A DNA stretch of 64,000 nt from contig JAMYFF010000009.1 of NCBI GenBank assembly GCA_024128875.1, positions 1-64,000 of the forward strand. Direction: 5' to 3'. This document shows positions 42,024 through 51,243 of the stretch, piece after piece. The notes beneath the pieces were generated by a model. That model searched no databases. It had not been told where the DNA came from and was given only the letters and a program-made list of their open reading frames with translations. A program made the position numbers and the translations under genes. Source of the DNA: Salinilacustrithrix flava. GTDB taxonomy: Bacteria > Actinomycetota > Acidimicrobiia > Acidimicrobiales > Salinilacustritrichaceae. How positions within the stretch are numbered: the stretch's first letter is position 1; every line of letters begins with the position of its first letter.

Positions 42024-43111
42024 CGGGCGCCTCCCACGAGCGACAGGACCGCGGCGCCGCCGCTGCGGCGGTTGGGCGTGTAGGCCACGGGCTGGCGGGT
42101 CGCCGAGTTGCCCACGATGGACTCGAGCCCGGGCACGATCGGCGTCGGGCAGGGTGGCGGCAGGGCGGTGACGCACAGGATGGTCTGGTTCAGGAACTCG
42201 CCGTTGCGCGAGGACAGGAACGCGGCGCGGCCGTTGTCGTCCAGGCGGTCCAGGGCCAGCTGCACCGAACCGAGCTCGCCCTCCACGGTGCCGAGCGTGT
42301 TGTCGAGGTTGGCCACGATGCGGTCCAGCTCGTCCCGGTTGGTGGCGAGCAGGCCCGACAGGTCGCGGTTGAACGCCCCCATCTCGACGATGGCGCTGTC
42401 GAGCAGCTGGGTGTTGTCACTGAAGGTGCGGGCCAGCGCGGCCAGGTTTTCCAGCATCGTCTCGATCTGGGCGTCGCGGTCGGCGATGGTGCGGGACACG
42501 ACCTCGAGGTTCTCGATCAGGTTCCCGATGGCCTCGTCGCGCTCGCCCAGGCCCTTGACCACGGTGGCGAGGTCGTCGAGGGCCTGGCTGATGTCGGCCT
42601 CGTTGCCCTCGAGGGCGGAGGTGACGGTCTCCAGGAACTCGTTGACCTGGCCCTCGTCGATGGTGGCCACCACCGGACCGAGCCGGTTGAACAGCTCGCC
42701 GAGGTCGATCACGTTGGTGGTCTCGGTGACGACGTCGCCGTCCTCGAAGGTCGTCGGGGCGTCGCCCGGGAAGAGGTAGACGTAGCGCTGCCCGATGAGG
42801 TTGCGCCACCGGATGGCCGCCGCCGAGTCCGACGGCAGCGGGTGGTCGCTGTCGATCTCCATGCGGACGAGGGCCTTGCCGGCCTCGACCCGGACGTCGG
42901 TCACCTTGCCGACCGGGACACCGGCCACCTTGACGTTGTCGTCCACGAGCAGGCCGGTGACGTCGTCGAAGCTCGCCGCGAGGGTGTAGGTGTCCGGGCC
43001 GCGCCCGACGAGGCCGCCGAAGGTCGTGTTGCCGATGGTCGCGGCCAGGTACACGGTGAACAGGAGGCACACGGCCACGAAGAGGCCGAACTTGATGGCG
43101 GTGCGGGTCAT
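42020..43111 (-). CDS. mceB: Mce family protein MceB
   Basis: 363 residues: N-terminal anchor (about 6-26), MCE domain (D-N-V-K-V-A-G-V-P-V-G-K-V about 58-70) and helical needle region (I-S-Q-A-L-D-D-L-A-T-V-V-K-G). Ends in a Cys pair region (C-V-T-A-L-P-P-P-C). Overlaps mceA and mceC by four bases each (ATGA). Confidence 0.9.
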   Translation of the reverse strand: MTRTAIKFGLFVAVCLLFTVYLAATIGNTTFGGLVGRGPDTYTLAASFDDVTGLLVDDNVKVAGVPVGKVTDVRVEAGKALVRMEIDSDHPLPSDSAAAIRWRNLIGQRYVYLFPGDAPTTFEDGDVVTETTNVIDLGELFNRLGPVVATIDEGQVNEFLETVTSALEGNEADISQALDDLATVVKGLGERDEAIGNLIENLEVVSRTIADRDAQIETMLENLAALARTFSDNTQLLDSAIVEMGAFNRDLSGLLATNRDELDRIVANLDNTLGTVEGELGSVQLALDRLDDNGRAAFLSSRNGEFLNQTILCVTALPPPCPTPIVPGLESIVGNSATRQPVAYTPNRRSGGAAVLSLVGGAR

Positions 43112-44286
43112 CGGTCGTCACCTCCCGTGAGCAGGTCGAGCAGGCCACCGCCACCGCCGCTGTCGGGGTCGTCGTCGCTGCCAGACCCTCCGAGGAGGTC
43201 GTCCAGGGTCTCGAGCGGGTCGACCGGGAGCTCGGGCAGCTGGCCCTCGAGGAGCTCCTCGAGCGGGGTCTTGGGGTCGTCGTCGGGCGGGGGTGTCTCG
43301 TGGCCCTCGATCAGGCCCTGCACGCTGACGATGCCCTTGACCGCGGCCATCATCGTCCCGTCGCCGACCTCGAAGCGGACGGCCTCGGCCAGCGTGCGGG
43401 TGTAGCGGGTCACCCCCAGGAGCAGCGGCTGGATCTGGCTGCGCCGGTCGAACACCGTCTGCAGCGCACGGGAGCCGTCGGTGAGCGCGCTCGACGTGAA
43501 CGACTCGTTGGCCTCCAGCAGGTCGGCGACGTCGGTGGCGAGCCGGGCGGCCTGGGTGAGGGCGTCGTCCAGCTGGTCGCTGCGGGCGTTGAGCGTGGGC
43601 AGCGCCACGTTGAGGTCCCGGGCGCCGGCGACGAGGTCGGGGGCGATGATCTCGAGCTCCTCGGCCAGCAGCGCGAGGTCGCTCGTGAACTGGCGGAACT
43701 CGGCATCGTTGGACGCGCCCAGCTCGGCGAGGGTGGCGCCGTTGACGATCGAGCGGTTGATGTTGGGCCCGAGGCCGCGACCGGCGGTGGCCAGCTCGTC
43801 GAGGACGACGGCCAGCTCGGCGGGGTTCACCGCCTCGAGGACCGGGTAGGCGTCGGTCAGGACCTGCTCGAGCTCGAACCCGCCCAGGGTGTCGACGATC
43901 TCGTTGCCGTCGTCGAGGTAGGGGCCGTCGAGCTCGTCCTCGCCCGGGAGGATGTCGACGAACTTCTCGCCGAACAGCGTCTTGGGCCGGATCACGGCCT
44001 GCGCGGTCTCGGGGATCTGGGTGCCGTCCTCGATCCGCAGCCGGATGAGGGCCCGGTTGTCGACCAACCGGATGCTCGACACCTCGCCCACGTTCACGCC
44101 GCGGATCTTCACGTCGCTGCCCGACAGCAGGCCCTGGCCGGCGGCGGCGAACGTGCCCCGCAGCTCGTAGCCCCCGTCGAAGGCCCCGAAGCTCGCCTTG
44201 ATGCCGATGGCGGTCAGGCTCACCACGATCAGGAGCCCGACGGCGCCGGAGATCACGTTGCGGTTGCGCTCGGTGGTCAGCGTCAT
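43108..44286 (-). CDS. mceA: Mce family protein MceA
   Basis: 392 residues: N-terminal anchor (about 12-30), MCE domain (G-S-D-V-K-I-R-G-V-N-V-G-E-V about 56-69), a helical region and a flexible Gly/Asp-rich tail from about 340. First of the six mce genes, 4 bases after yrbEB. Confidence 0.9.
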   Translation of the reverse strand: MTLTTERNRNVISGAVGLLIVVSLTAIGIKASFGAFDGGYELRGTFAAAGQGLLSGSDVKIRGVNVGEVSSIRLVDNRALIRLRIEDGTQIPETAQAVIRPKTLFGEKFVDILPGEDELDGPYLDDGNEIVDTLGGFELEQVLTDAYPVLEAVNPAELAVVLDELATAGRGLGPNINRSIVNGATLAELGASNDAEFRQFTSDLALLAEELEIIAPDLVAGARDLNVALPTLNARSDQLDDALTQAARLATDVADLLEANESFTSSALTDGSRALQTVFDRRSQIQPLLLGVTRYTRTLAEAVRFEVGDGTMMAAVKGIVSVQGLIEGHETPPPDDDPKTPLEELLEGQLPELPVDPLETLDDLLGGSGSDDDPDSGGGGGLLDLLTGGDDR

Positions 44287-44290
44287 GGCG

Positions 44291-45148
44291 TCATCCGGTC
44301 AGGCTCACGGTGTTGCCGCCACCCCAGAAGATGAGGGACAGCACCAGGTTGAAGACCACCACGGCCACGATCGAGAGCCGGATGGCCCGGCCGACCGCGA
44401 CGCCCACGCCGGCCGGGCCACCGCTGGCGTAGAAGCCGTAGTAGCAGTGGATCAGGGCGACCAGCACGGCGAACACGCACGCCTTCACCAGGCTGTAGAA
44501 GATGTCGATCGGTGGCAGGTAGAGGCGGAAGTAGTAGTCGTAGACGCCCGGGGAGAGCCCGAAGAACTCGGTGGTGACCAGCTTGGTGGCGAAGAAGCTG
44601 GCGAACAGGGCGATCAGGTAGAGCGGGATGATGGCGATCAGGGCCGCGAGCACCCTGGTGCCCACGAGGTAGCTGATCGGGCGCACCGACATGACCTCGA
44701 GGGCGTCGATCTCCTCGGAGATGCGCATGGCGCCGAGCTCGGCCGTGAACCCGGCCCCGACCTGGGCGGCGAAGGCGACGCCGGCGATGAGCGGGGTGAC
44801 CTCGCGGGTGTTGGCGAAGGACCCGATCAGGCCCGTGAAGGCCTCGGCGCCGATCTGCTCGAGACCGGCGTAGCCCTGCAGGCCCACGTTGGCGCCGGTG
44901 AAGAACGACATCGAGAAGATGACGAAGACCATGCCGGCGCCAACGATCAGCGCACCGGCGCCCACCGTGATGTCGGACACGAGGCTGAAGACGACGTTCT
45001 TGTACTTGAGGCGCAGGATGAGCGTCGTCAGCACGTCCCACAGCACCCGGCCGTAGAACGACAGCTGCTTGCCCATGTCCTCGAACCCGTCGCCGACGGA
45101 TCGACCGAGATCCTGGGCGGGTCTGGTGAGCTTGGTGACGGCGGCCAT
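44291..45148 (-). CDS. yrbEB: YrbEB/MlaE-type permease
   Basis: 285 residues. MlaE-family permease with six hydrophobic segments and the family loop A-Q-V-G-A-G-F-T-A-E-L-G-A-M-R-I-S-E-E-I-D-A-L near the middle. It forms the membrane part of the lipid transporter with YrbEA and MceG. ATG 45148 is the start consistent with the family. Confidence 0.92.
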   Translation of the reverse strand: MAAVTKLTRPAQDLGRSVGDGFEDMGKQLSFYGRVLWDVLTTLILRLKYKNVVFSLVSDITVGAGALIVGAGMVFVIFSMSFFTGANVGLQGYAGLEQIGAEAFTGLIGSFANTREVTPLIAGVAFAAQVGAGFTAELGAMRISEEIDALEVMSVRPISYLVGTRVLAALIAIIPLYLIALFASFFATKLVTTEFFGLSPGVYDYYFRLYLPPIDIFYSLVKACVFAVLVALIHCYYGFYASGGPAGVGVAVGRAIRLSIVAVVVFNLVLSLIFWGGGNTVSLTG

Positions 45149-45159
45149 GGGGATCCCGT

Positions 45160-45930
45160 TCAGAACTTCGGCGGAACGAGCGCGAAGTAGAGGGACGTCA
45201 TGATCAGGTTGGTGAAGAAGATGAGGATGAAGGTGATGACCACGCCCTGGTTCACGGCGTCGCCGACCCCCTTGGGCCCACCCTTGGCGTAGATGCCCTT
45301 GTAGCAGGACACCGAGGCGGCGATGAACCCGAACACCACGGCCTTGAACAGCGACGAGTACAGGTCGGGGAGTTGCACGAGCGACGTGAAGCCCTGGAAG
45401 TAGGCGCCGGGGGTGACCTTCTGGATGATGACGTTGAAGAAGTAGCCACCGGAGATGCCCGCGATCGAGACGAGGGACACCATGAACAGGCCCACCGTCG
45501 CGGCGGCGTAGAGCCGGGGGGTGACCAGGCGGTGCACGGGGTTGATGGCCATGACCTCCATGGCGGCGAGCTCGTCGCGGATCTTGCGGGAGCCGAGGTC
45601 GGCGGTCATCGCGGACCCGCCGGCACCGGCGATCAGCAGCGCGGTGGCCACGGGGGCGGCCTCGCGCACGATGGCCAGCACCATGGCCGCGCCCGTGGTG
45701 GACTCCGCGCCGAGCTGGCGGGAGAAGGTGCCGACGTGCAGGGCGATCACCGCGCCGAAGGGGATGCTGATCAGCACGACGGGGATCGAGCACACCTTGG
45801 CGATGAACCAGCACTGGCCCAGGTACTCGCGCCACCACGACTTGAAGTCCCACGTGCGGCGGAAGCCCTCGAGGGAGATCGCGAACATGTTCCCCGTCTC
45901 GCGGACGACGAACTGCACCTTGCCGATCAT
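45160..45930 (-). CDS. yrbEA: YrbEA/MlaE-type permease
   Basis: 256 residues. MlaE-type permease; loop G-G-S-A-M-T-A-D-L-G-S-R-K-I-R-D-E-L-A-A-M about 105-125 and repeated hydrophobic segments. Partner of YrbEB, 11 bases upstream. It lies 28 bases after mceG. Confidence 0.92.
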   Translation of the reverse strand: MIGKVQFVVRETGNMFAISLEGFRRTWDFKSWWREYLGQCWFIAKVCSIPVVLISIPFGAVIALHVGTFSRQLGAESTTGAAMVLAIVREAAPVATALLIAGAGGSAMTADLGSRKIRDELAAMEVMAINPVHRLVTPRLYAAATVGLFMVSLVSIAGISGGYFFNVIIQKVTPGAYFQGFTSLVQLPDLYSSLFKAVVFGFIAASVSCYKGIYAKGGPKGVGDAVNQGVVITFILIFFTNLIMTSLYFALVPPKF

Positions 45931-45958
45931 CGGATCGTCCAGATCACGTCGAACCGCC

Positions 45959-46822
45959 TCAGACCGTCATCACGCCGTAGTCGTCGACGTCGCGCCCGTC
46001 GGCCTCGAGCCGCCGGCGCTCGCGCTCCATCAGCTCCTTCTCGACCTCCGTGCGCTCGTCGGCGAGCTCGTCCATGCCGATCGGCCCCATGGCCCGGCCG
46101 GCGAGGAACTGGCGGATGAGCGGGTTGTCCGTGGTCCGCATCTCCTGCTTGGACGCGAACTTCACCAGCTTCGCCTGGTACAGCACGGCGATGTAGTCCG
46201 ACGTCCGCATCACCGAGGCGATGTTGTGGGTGATGATCAGGAAGGTGGCGCCGGTCTCCTCCTGGATCTTCTTCACCAGCTCGTCCAGGTAGGACACACG
46301 CACCGGGTCGAGGCCCGAGTCGGGCTCGTCGAACAGGATGATCTCGGGGTCCATCGCCAGGGCCCGGGCCAGGCCGGCGCGCTTCTTCATGCCCCCGGAG
46401 ACCTCGCCGGGGTACTTCTTCATGTGATCGAGCAGGCCGACGAGGCTGGCCTTCTCGAGCACGATCTGCTTGATCTCCTTCTCCGACTTCCTCGTGTGCT
46501 CACGGAGGGGGAAGGCGATGTTGTCGAACATGTTCATCGAACCGAAGAGGGCGCCGTCCTGGAACAGGACGCCGAACTTCCGGCGGACCCGGTAGAGGTC
46601 CTTCTCCCCCATCGACACCGTCTCCTCGCCGTCGACCCAGATCTCGCCGTTGTCGGGGCGCAGGAGGCCGATGACGTTCTTCAGCAGCACCGACTTGCCC
46701 GTGCCCGACGGGCCCATCACCGCCGAGATCTTGCCGCGGGGGATGTCGAAGGAGATGTCCTGGAGCACGGTGTGCGACCCGAAGCTCTTGGTCACGTTGC
46801 GCAGCGAGATCGCAGCATCCAT
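45959..46822 (-). CDS. mceG: Mce transporter ATPase MceG (Mkl)
   Basis: 287 residues. ABC ATPase: Walker A G-P-S-G-T-G-K-S (37-44), signature V-S-G-G-M-K-K-R-A about 143-151, Walker B I-I-L-F-D-E-P-D-S-G-L-D-P. The C-terminal 40 residues are an acidic/basic helical extension. It energises lipid import through YrbE and Mce proteins. In M. tuberculosis mceG stands away from the mce operons; here it heads the operon. GAGGTG precedes the ATG. Confidence 0.95.
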   Translation of the reverse strand: MDAAISLRNVTKSFGSHTVLQDISFDIPRGKISAVMGPSGTGKSVLLKNVIGLLRPDNGEIWVDGEETVSMGEKDLYRVRRKFGVLFQDGALFGSMNMFDNIAFPLREHTRKSEKEIKQIVLEKASLVGLLDHMKKYPGEVSGGMKKRAGLARALAMDPEIILFDEPDSGLDPVRVSYLDELVKKIQEETGATFLIITHNIASVMRTSDYIAVLYQAKLVKFASKQEMRTTDNPLIRQFLAGRAMGPIGMDELADERTEVEKELMERERRRLEADGRDVDDYGVMTV

Positions 46823-46907
46823 GGGGGCACCTCAGGGTGGTCCGGCGTGTACGGCGACGTTCCGGGCGACCGCGTCCCCAGTGACGTCCGGCACTCCCGA
46901 GGGCGTG

Positions 46908-46937
46908 ACCGTACGACAGCGCTCCGTGGCGCGCCAA
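46908..46937 (-). promoter_or_regulatory. Candidate promoter of the mce operon
   Basis: Reverse-strand TTGGCG (46932-46937), 18 bases, TACGGT (46908-46913). Leader of about 80 bases to mceG. Both hexamers are only partial matches to consensus. Confidence 0.35.
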
Positions 46938-47057
46938 CACTGCGCGTTTCGGGATCTACTGCTCAAAGGGTGACGGTCGAACGGAGTTCGATCCGACCCA
47001 GCCTTCGCCGTCGGTCGGGCCGTTCCCTGCCCAGGCCCTGCGCCGGACCCGAGGCGC

Positions 47058-48230
47058 TCAGCAGGAGCTGTAGAGGAGCGGGAACGGGTTCACCGCGGAG
47101 CCGCTCGGGTGCACCTCGAAGTGCAGGTGCGGGCGGCTGCCGCGGGCGTTGCCCGTGTCGCCGACCGTGCCGATGACGTCGCCGGCGCTGACCTGGCCCG
47201 TCTTGCCGAAGGCGTCGAGGTGGCTGCCGTACATCTTGACGCCCGACGAGGTCGTGAGGCGGAACTGCTTGCCCCCGATGCTGCCGGTGGCGATCTCCAC
47301 CAGTCCGCTCGCCGGGGCGCGCACCGGGGTGCCCCGAGGGGCGAACAGGTCGGTGCCGGCGTGGGAGCGACCTCCGCTGCGAGGGAAGCCCCAGTCGTTG
47401 AAGAAGGTGCCCCCGGGGACGGGGCAGACGAAGCCGCCGGCGCCCGAGCCGGTGGACCCGGGGATGGTGAGGGTCTGGCCGATGCGGATGCGGTTCGGGT
47501 CCGAGATGCCGTTCGCCTTCGCGATCGAGCTCGCGGACACGCCGTAGCGCCCGGCGATGGAGCTCAGCGTCTGGCCGGACTGCACGACGTGGGTGCCGCC
47601 CGGGGTGCTGGTGGACCCGCCGATGGCCGGCAGGGAGCCCGGGTTGAACAGCACCAGGCGGGTCGTGGCGTAGATCTTGCCGTCGACCAGGCCGTTCCAG
47701 GCGACGAGGTCGGCCGTGCGGATGCCGTACCGGGCCGCGATGCCGGCGATGGTGTCGCCGTGCTGGACCGTGTGGCGCTGACCGGGGAGCTGCTTGCCGC
47801 CAGAGGACGGGGCCGAGGGTGCGCCGGTCGTGACCGGCCGGGCCGTGCCCTGGACCTGCAGCGATCGCCCGACCACGATCAGGTTCGGGTTGGCGATCCC
47901 GTTGGCGCTGGCCAGCGCGGACACGGTGGTGCCGTAGCGGGCTGCGATGCTGGCCAGCGTGTCGCCGCTGCGAACGGTGTGGGTCGCAACCGTCGGCGAC
48001 GACGGCGCGGCGCCCCCACCGGGGATCTTCAGCGTCGTGCCGGCCATGATCAGGTTCGGGTTCGCGATGCCGTTGGCATCGACCAGGGCCTGGACCGTGG
48101 TGCCGTTGCGCTGGGCGATGGAGCCCAGCGTCTCGCCGCTGCGGACCACGTGGGTCCCGGAAGCGGCGATGGCGAAGACGCCGACGGTGATCAGCGCAAC
48201 GATGTCTCGTGGGCGAAGGGGGACGCGCAC
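47058..48230 (-). CDS. LysM-M23 peptidoglycan endopeptidase
   Basis: 390 residues from GTG 48230. A hydrophobic segment near the N-terminus is followed by four LysM repeats (H-V-V-R-S-G-E-T-L-G-S-I-A type, at about 30, 88, 150 and 213), joined by Ser/Pro linkers. The C-terminal M23 domain has the zinc ligands H-A-G-T-D (first His and Asp) and H-L-H-F-E. It would bind and cut peptidoglycan outside the membrane. An in-frame TTG at 48236 has AGGAGG only three bases away; GTG 48230 has it nine bases away and is chosen. Confidence 0.92.
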   Translation of the reverse strand: MRVPLRPRDIVALITVGVFAIAASGTHVVRSGETLGSIAQRNGTTVQALVDANGIANPNLIMAGTTLKIPGGGAAPSSPTVATHTVRSGDTLASIAARYGTTVSALASANGIANPNLIVVGRSLQVQGTARPVTTGAPSAPSSGGKQLPGQRHTVQHGDTIAGIAARYGIRTADLVAWNGLVDGKIYATTRLVLFNPGSLPAIGGSTSTPGGTHVVQSGQTLSSIAGRYGVSASSIAKANGISDPNRIRIGQTLTIPGSTGSGAGGFVCPVPGGTFFNDWGFPRSGGRSHAGTDLFAPRGTPVRAPASGLVEIATGSIGGKQFRLTTSSGVKMYGSHLDAFGKTGQVSAGDVIGTVGDTGNARGSRPHLHFEVHPSGSAVNPFPLLYSSC

Positions 48231-48274
48231 GTGCAAATGCCTCCTGCGGTCTCCGCCCGCTCGGAAGTGACGGC

Positions 48275-48303
48275 AACGTACCGAAGCCCCTCCAGCAACT
48301 CAA
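48275..48303 (-). promoter_or_regulatory. Sigma70-type promoter for LysM-M23 gene
   Basis: Reverse-strand TTGAGT (48298-48303), 17 bases, TACGTT (48275-48280): the best -35/-10 pair I found in the window. The transcript leader would be about 38 bases and contains AGGAGG. Confidence 0.55.
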
Positions 48304-48324
48304 CCCCCAATCTCAACATCAGCC

Positions 48325-49929
48325 TCAGGTGTTGCGGCGGGCTTCGGCGGCCCGCTCGGCGTCGAGGCGCTCGAGGGCGGGTTCGGCGGAGTGGTCGACG
48401 AAGCGCATGCTCTCGGCGATGGCTTTGTGGCCGGCCTGCTCGGCGATGAGGCGGTGCATCTCCTGGGCGACCCGGCGGTAGGCGGGGTGGCCCTGGGGGG
48501 TCGAGCGCAGCTCGAGGACGTGCATGGCCGACCTGGCGTTGAGGTGGAGGTAGAACCTCACCTTGTAGGCGAGGGCGACGGCGTAGCTGGCCTGCTCGGG
48601 GAAGTCGTCGGCGAGGGCGTCGTACAGCGAGGCCGAGCGATCCATGGCGTCGTCGAAGGCCGCGGTCTGGCCGGCGGCGTCGACGGCCGGCGGGCGCACG
48701 TAGCCGTGGCGCGGCGTGAGCTTCTGCCAGTCGAGGGTGAGCATCCGGTGGCGCTGCAGGTCCCGGAAGGCGCCGTAGTCGGCGAGGATGTCGAAGCGGT
48801 AGTAGGAGCGCTCGAGCGCCCGGCCCGGCTTGTGGCGCCGGTTCTTGCGGTCGCCCTCGTAGGCGCGGATGACGGCCAGGCGGTCCTCGACCGACATGGC
48901 CCGGACCCGGTCCTCGAGCTGGGTCTCGGGCAGCTCGCTGTAGGCGTAGAGCATCGACGCCACGGTCTTGATCTCGGCGTCGGGGTCGAAGTCGACGAGG
49001 GTGACCTCGGCGACGTCGTCGGGCTCGACGTCGGGACCGAGGAGGCGGTCGGCCACAGCCGCCATCGCCGCCTCGCGGTCGCCGAAGTAGTCGCGCCAGA
49101 CCTCGCCGCGGTCGGGCAGGTCGACGCGCCTCAGGAACGAGGGGATGACCTTGCGCAGCTCGGTGAGCATGAGATCTGCGTAGGCCCGGGCCTCGGGCAG
49201 CGGGTGCGAGCGCATCCGGTACAGCAGCAGCTCGTAGCTCTGCCCGGTGCCGTAGATGCCCACGTTCGACAGCGACGACGCCGGCAGCATCCCGCGGATG
49301 GCGTCGAGGGCCTTGGCCTTGATGGCCTGGCGGTAGACGAGGTCGGAGTCCTCGCGGGCCTTGGGGAACTGCTCGCGGAAGAACTCCTGCATCACCGGCA
49401 CCAGCTCCGCGTAGGCGTCGAAGAGCCGGTCCATCTCCCCCACGTAGCGCAGGGCGAGGGGGGAGGCGAGCACCTCGGGATCCCGGTAGTAGCGGTAGCG
49501 GCCACCGAGGCGGGAGTCGTAGGCGATGTAGCGGGTCGACTGCTCGAGGTACGCGGCCAGGCGTCCCCACTCGAGGATCTTGGTGAGGATGTTCGACGCC
49601 TGCTCGCACGCCAGGTGCACCCCGCCGAGCTGGGCCACGGAGTCGTCGCCGTACTCGAGGAAGACCTTCTGGTAGAGCTGCTCGGCCCGCTCGAGCCCCA
49701 CGGTGGCGTCCACCGTCTGGTCGCCGGTGATGTCGAGGTCGCCGACGAACTCGTCGAGGAACAGCCGGCGCAGCGACTTGGGCGAGCGCGAGTAGCGGGC
49801 GAACAGCGCCCCCTTCACGACCTCGGGCAGGTTCACGAGGGCGAAGACCGGGCCGTCCAGGTTCGTGAAGTACCGCCGGAGGATGTCCTGCTCCTCCTCG
49901 GTGAACTCCTCGGCGATGTAGACGGCCAC
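48325..49929 (-). CDS. Double-length ThyX-like protein
   Basis: 534 residues, about twice the 230-250 of ThyX, and two ThyX-like halves can be seen. The N-terminal half has A-R-Y-S-R-S-P-K-S-L-R-R and E-Y-G-D-D-S-V-A-Q-L-G-G with E-Q-S-T-R-Y. The C-terminal half has the ThyX motif as R-H-R-M-L-T-L-D-W-Q-K-L-T-P-R, with Thr where the usual R-H-R-x7-S motif has Ser. ThyX makes dTMP using FAD, NADPH and methylenetetrahydrofolate. It could be a true thymidylate synthase or a derivative. GTG 49929 follows TAGCAT by 8 bases. No thyA is in the window. Confidence 0.8.
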   Translation of the reverse strand: MAVYIAEEFTEEEQDILRRYFTNLDGPVFALVNLPEVVKGALFARYSRSPKSLRRLFLDEFVGDLDITGDQTVDATVGLERAEQLYQKVFLEYGDDSVAQLGGVHLACEQASNILTKILEWGRLAAYLEQSTRYIAYDSRLGGRYRYYRDPEVLASPLALRYVGEMDRLFDAYAELVPVMQEFFREQFPKAREDSDLVYRQAIKAKALDAIRGMLPASSLSNVGIYGTGQSYELLLYRMRSHPLPEARAYADLMLTELRKVIPSFLRRVDLPDRGEVWRDYFGDREAAMAAVADRLLGPDVEPDDVAEVTLVDFDPDAEIKTVASMLYAYSELPETQLEDRVRAMSVEDRLAVIRAYEGDRKNRRHKPGRALERSYYRFDILADYGAFRDLQRHRMLTLDWQKLTPRHGYVRPPAVDAAGQTAAFDDAMDRSASLYDALADDFPEQASYAVALAYKVRFYLHLNARSAMHVLELRSTPQGHPAYRRVAQEMHRLIAEQAGHKAIAESMRFVDHSAEPALERLDAERAAEARRNT

Positions 49930-49937
49930 GGCGGGAG

Positions 49938-49943
49938 ATGCTA
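49938..49943 (-). promoter_or_regulatory. -10 element TAGCAT, leaderless start of ThyX-like gene
   Basis: Reverse-strand TAGCAT, 8 bases, then GTG 49929, with no Shine-Dalgarno. Confidence 0.45.
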
Positions 49944-49996
49944 CGGGCTCGGTGCGCTCCGGCCGGTGACCACTGCGCGTGCTCCCTGCCGTGCCG

Positions 49997-51184
49997 TCAT
50001 CGGCGGGCGGCGACCTGCTCGCGGTGCTCGGCCGTGATGGCGTCGAGCAGTCCGGGCTGCATCCAGAGGTCGGCCACGGTCCAGGCCAGCGCCTTGGCGC
50101 CGTCGAGCACCGCGGCATCGCCCAGCGGACCGGCGGCGAAGCCGGCGAAGGCCTCCGTGTGGATCGCCGTGCCGGGGTCGGCCGCCTGGATCATGGGGTG
50201 GATCGAGGGGACGACGTACGACACGTCGCCCATGTCGGTGGAACCGACCACGCAGCAGGTCTCGTCCGGCACCCGGACGTCGCGCCCGAGTGCCGCCGCG
50301 TTCGCGGCGTAGAGGTCGCAGTAGGTCTCGACGGGCACCATGTCGGCGTACGGGGGCTCGAGCCAGTCCAGCTCCACCTCGCAGCCCGCGGCCGCGGCGC
50401 CCGCTTCGAGGCAGGCCACGACCCGGGCCTTGAGCGCCTGCAGCCGAGCGACGGTCGGCGACCGGACGTACCACTCCGCCTGGGCCCGGGACGGGACGAT
50501 GTTCGGCTTCTCGCCGCCGTCGGTGAACACGCCGTGGATGCGCTCGTTCGGGTCGATGTGCTGGCGGAGCGCGGCGACGTTCACGTACCCGAGCACGGCG
50601 GCGTCGAGGGCGTTGCGACCCCGCTCGGGCGCCGCCGCGGCGTGGGCGGACTCGCCGCGGTAGGTGGCCAAGCACCGGTGGATGGCCACGGTGTCCATGC
50701 CCCGCAGGTCGGCGCCGGAGGGGTGGACCATCATCGCGGCATCGACGCCCTCGAACGCGCCGGCCCGGATCTGGAGGACCTTGCCGCCTCCCCCCTCCTC
50801 GGCGGGCGTGCCGAGGATGGTGACCCGGCCCTCGCACACGTCGGCGACCGCGGCAGCCGCCAGTCCGGCGCCGAGGCCGGCGGCCGCGATGATGTTGTGC
50901 CCGCAGGCGTGGCCGATGCCGGGCAGCGCGTCGTACTCCAGGCACACCGCGATGTTCGGTCCGCCGGTGCCGGCGTGGCCGACGAAGGCGGTGTCGAGGC
51001 CGTGGGAGCGCCGCTCGGTGGCGATGCCCTGGTCCTCGAGGACGTCGCAGAGCAGGTCGTGGGCGTGGCGCTCCTCGAAGTTCAGCTCCGGGTTGGCGTG
51101 GATGCGGTGGGAGACGTCGAGGAGGAGATCGGCCCGGCGGTCGATCTCCTCGGCCATGCGGTGCTTGACGGCGTCGAGGTCCAT
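49997..51184 (-). CDS. M20 family metallo-amidohydrolase
   Basis: 395 residues. M20 hydrolase with the N-terminal H-R-I-H-A-N-P-E-L-N-F-E-E block, the metal region Y-D-A-L-P-G-I-G-H-A-C-G-H-N (about 83-96), and P-A-E-E-G-G-G-G-K (metal Glu about 128). It matches the p-aminobenzoyl-glutamate/aminoacyl-hydrolase branch (M20D, AbgB-like). Likely cytosolic, cleaving an amide or peptide bond; substrate unknown. ATG 51184 is preceded by TACGCT at 6 bases. Confidence 0.9.
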   Translation of the reverse strand: MDLDAVKHRMAEEIDRRADLLLDVSHRIHANPELNFEERHAHDLLCDVLEDQGIATERRSHGLDTAFVGHAGTGGPNIAVCLEYDALPGIGHACGHNIIAAAGLGAGLAAAAVADVCEGRVTILGTPAEEGGGGKVLQIRAGAFEGVDAAMMVHPSGADLRGMDTVAIHRCLATYRGESAHAAAAPERGRNALDAAVLGYVNVAALRQHIDPNERIHGVFTDGGEKPNIVPSRAQAEWYVRSPTVARLQALKARVVACLEAGAAAAGCEVELDWLEPPYADMVPVETYCDLYAANAAALGRDVRVPDETCCVVGSTDMGDVSYVVPSIHPMIQAADPGTAIHTEAFAGFAAGPLGDAAVLDGAKALAWTVADLWMQPGLLDAITAEHREQVAARR

Positions 51185-51190
51185 CGGGCG

Positions 51191-51196
51191 AGCGTA
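51191..51196 (-). promoter_or_regulatory. -10 element TACGCT, leaderless start of M20 gene
   Basis: Reverse-strand TACGCT, 6 bases, then ATG 51184. Confidence 0.5.
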
Positions 51197-51243
51197 GGGC
51201 CAATTCGCTGGAGCCCGGTCGTCGGTGGTGCGACACTCCGGCG

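Noticed and set aside
48231-48324. Possible c-di-AMP riboswitch before the LysM-M23 gene
   Set aside because: Only 94 bases separate it from the ThyX-like stop and a -35/-10 pair leaves a leader of about 38 bases, too short for that riboswitch class; no conserved core seen.
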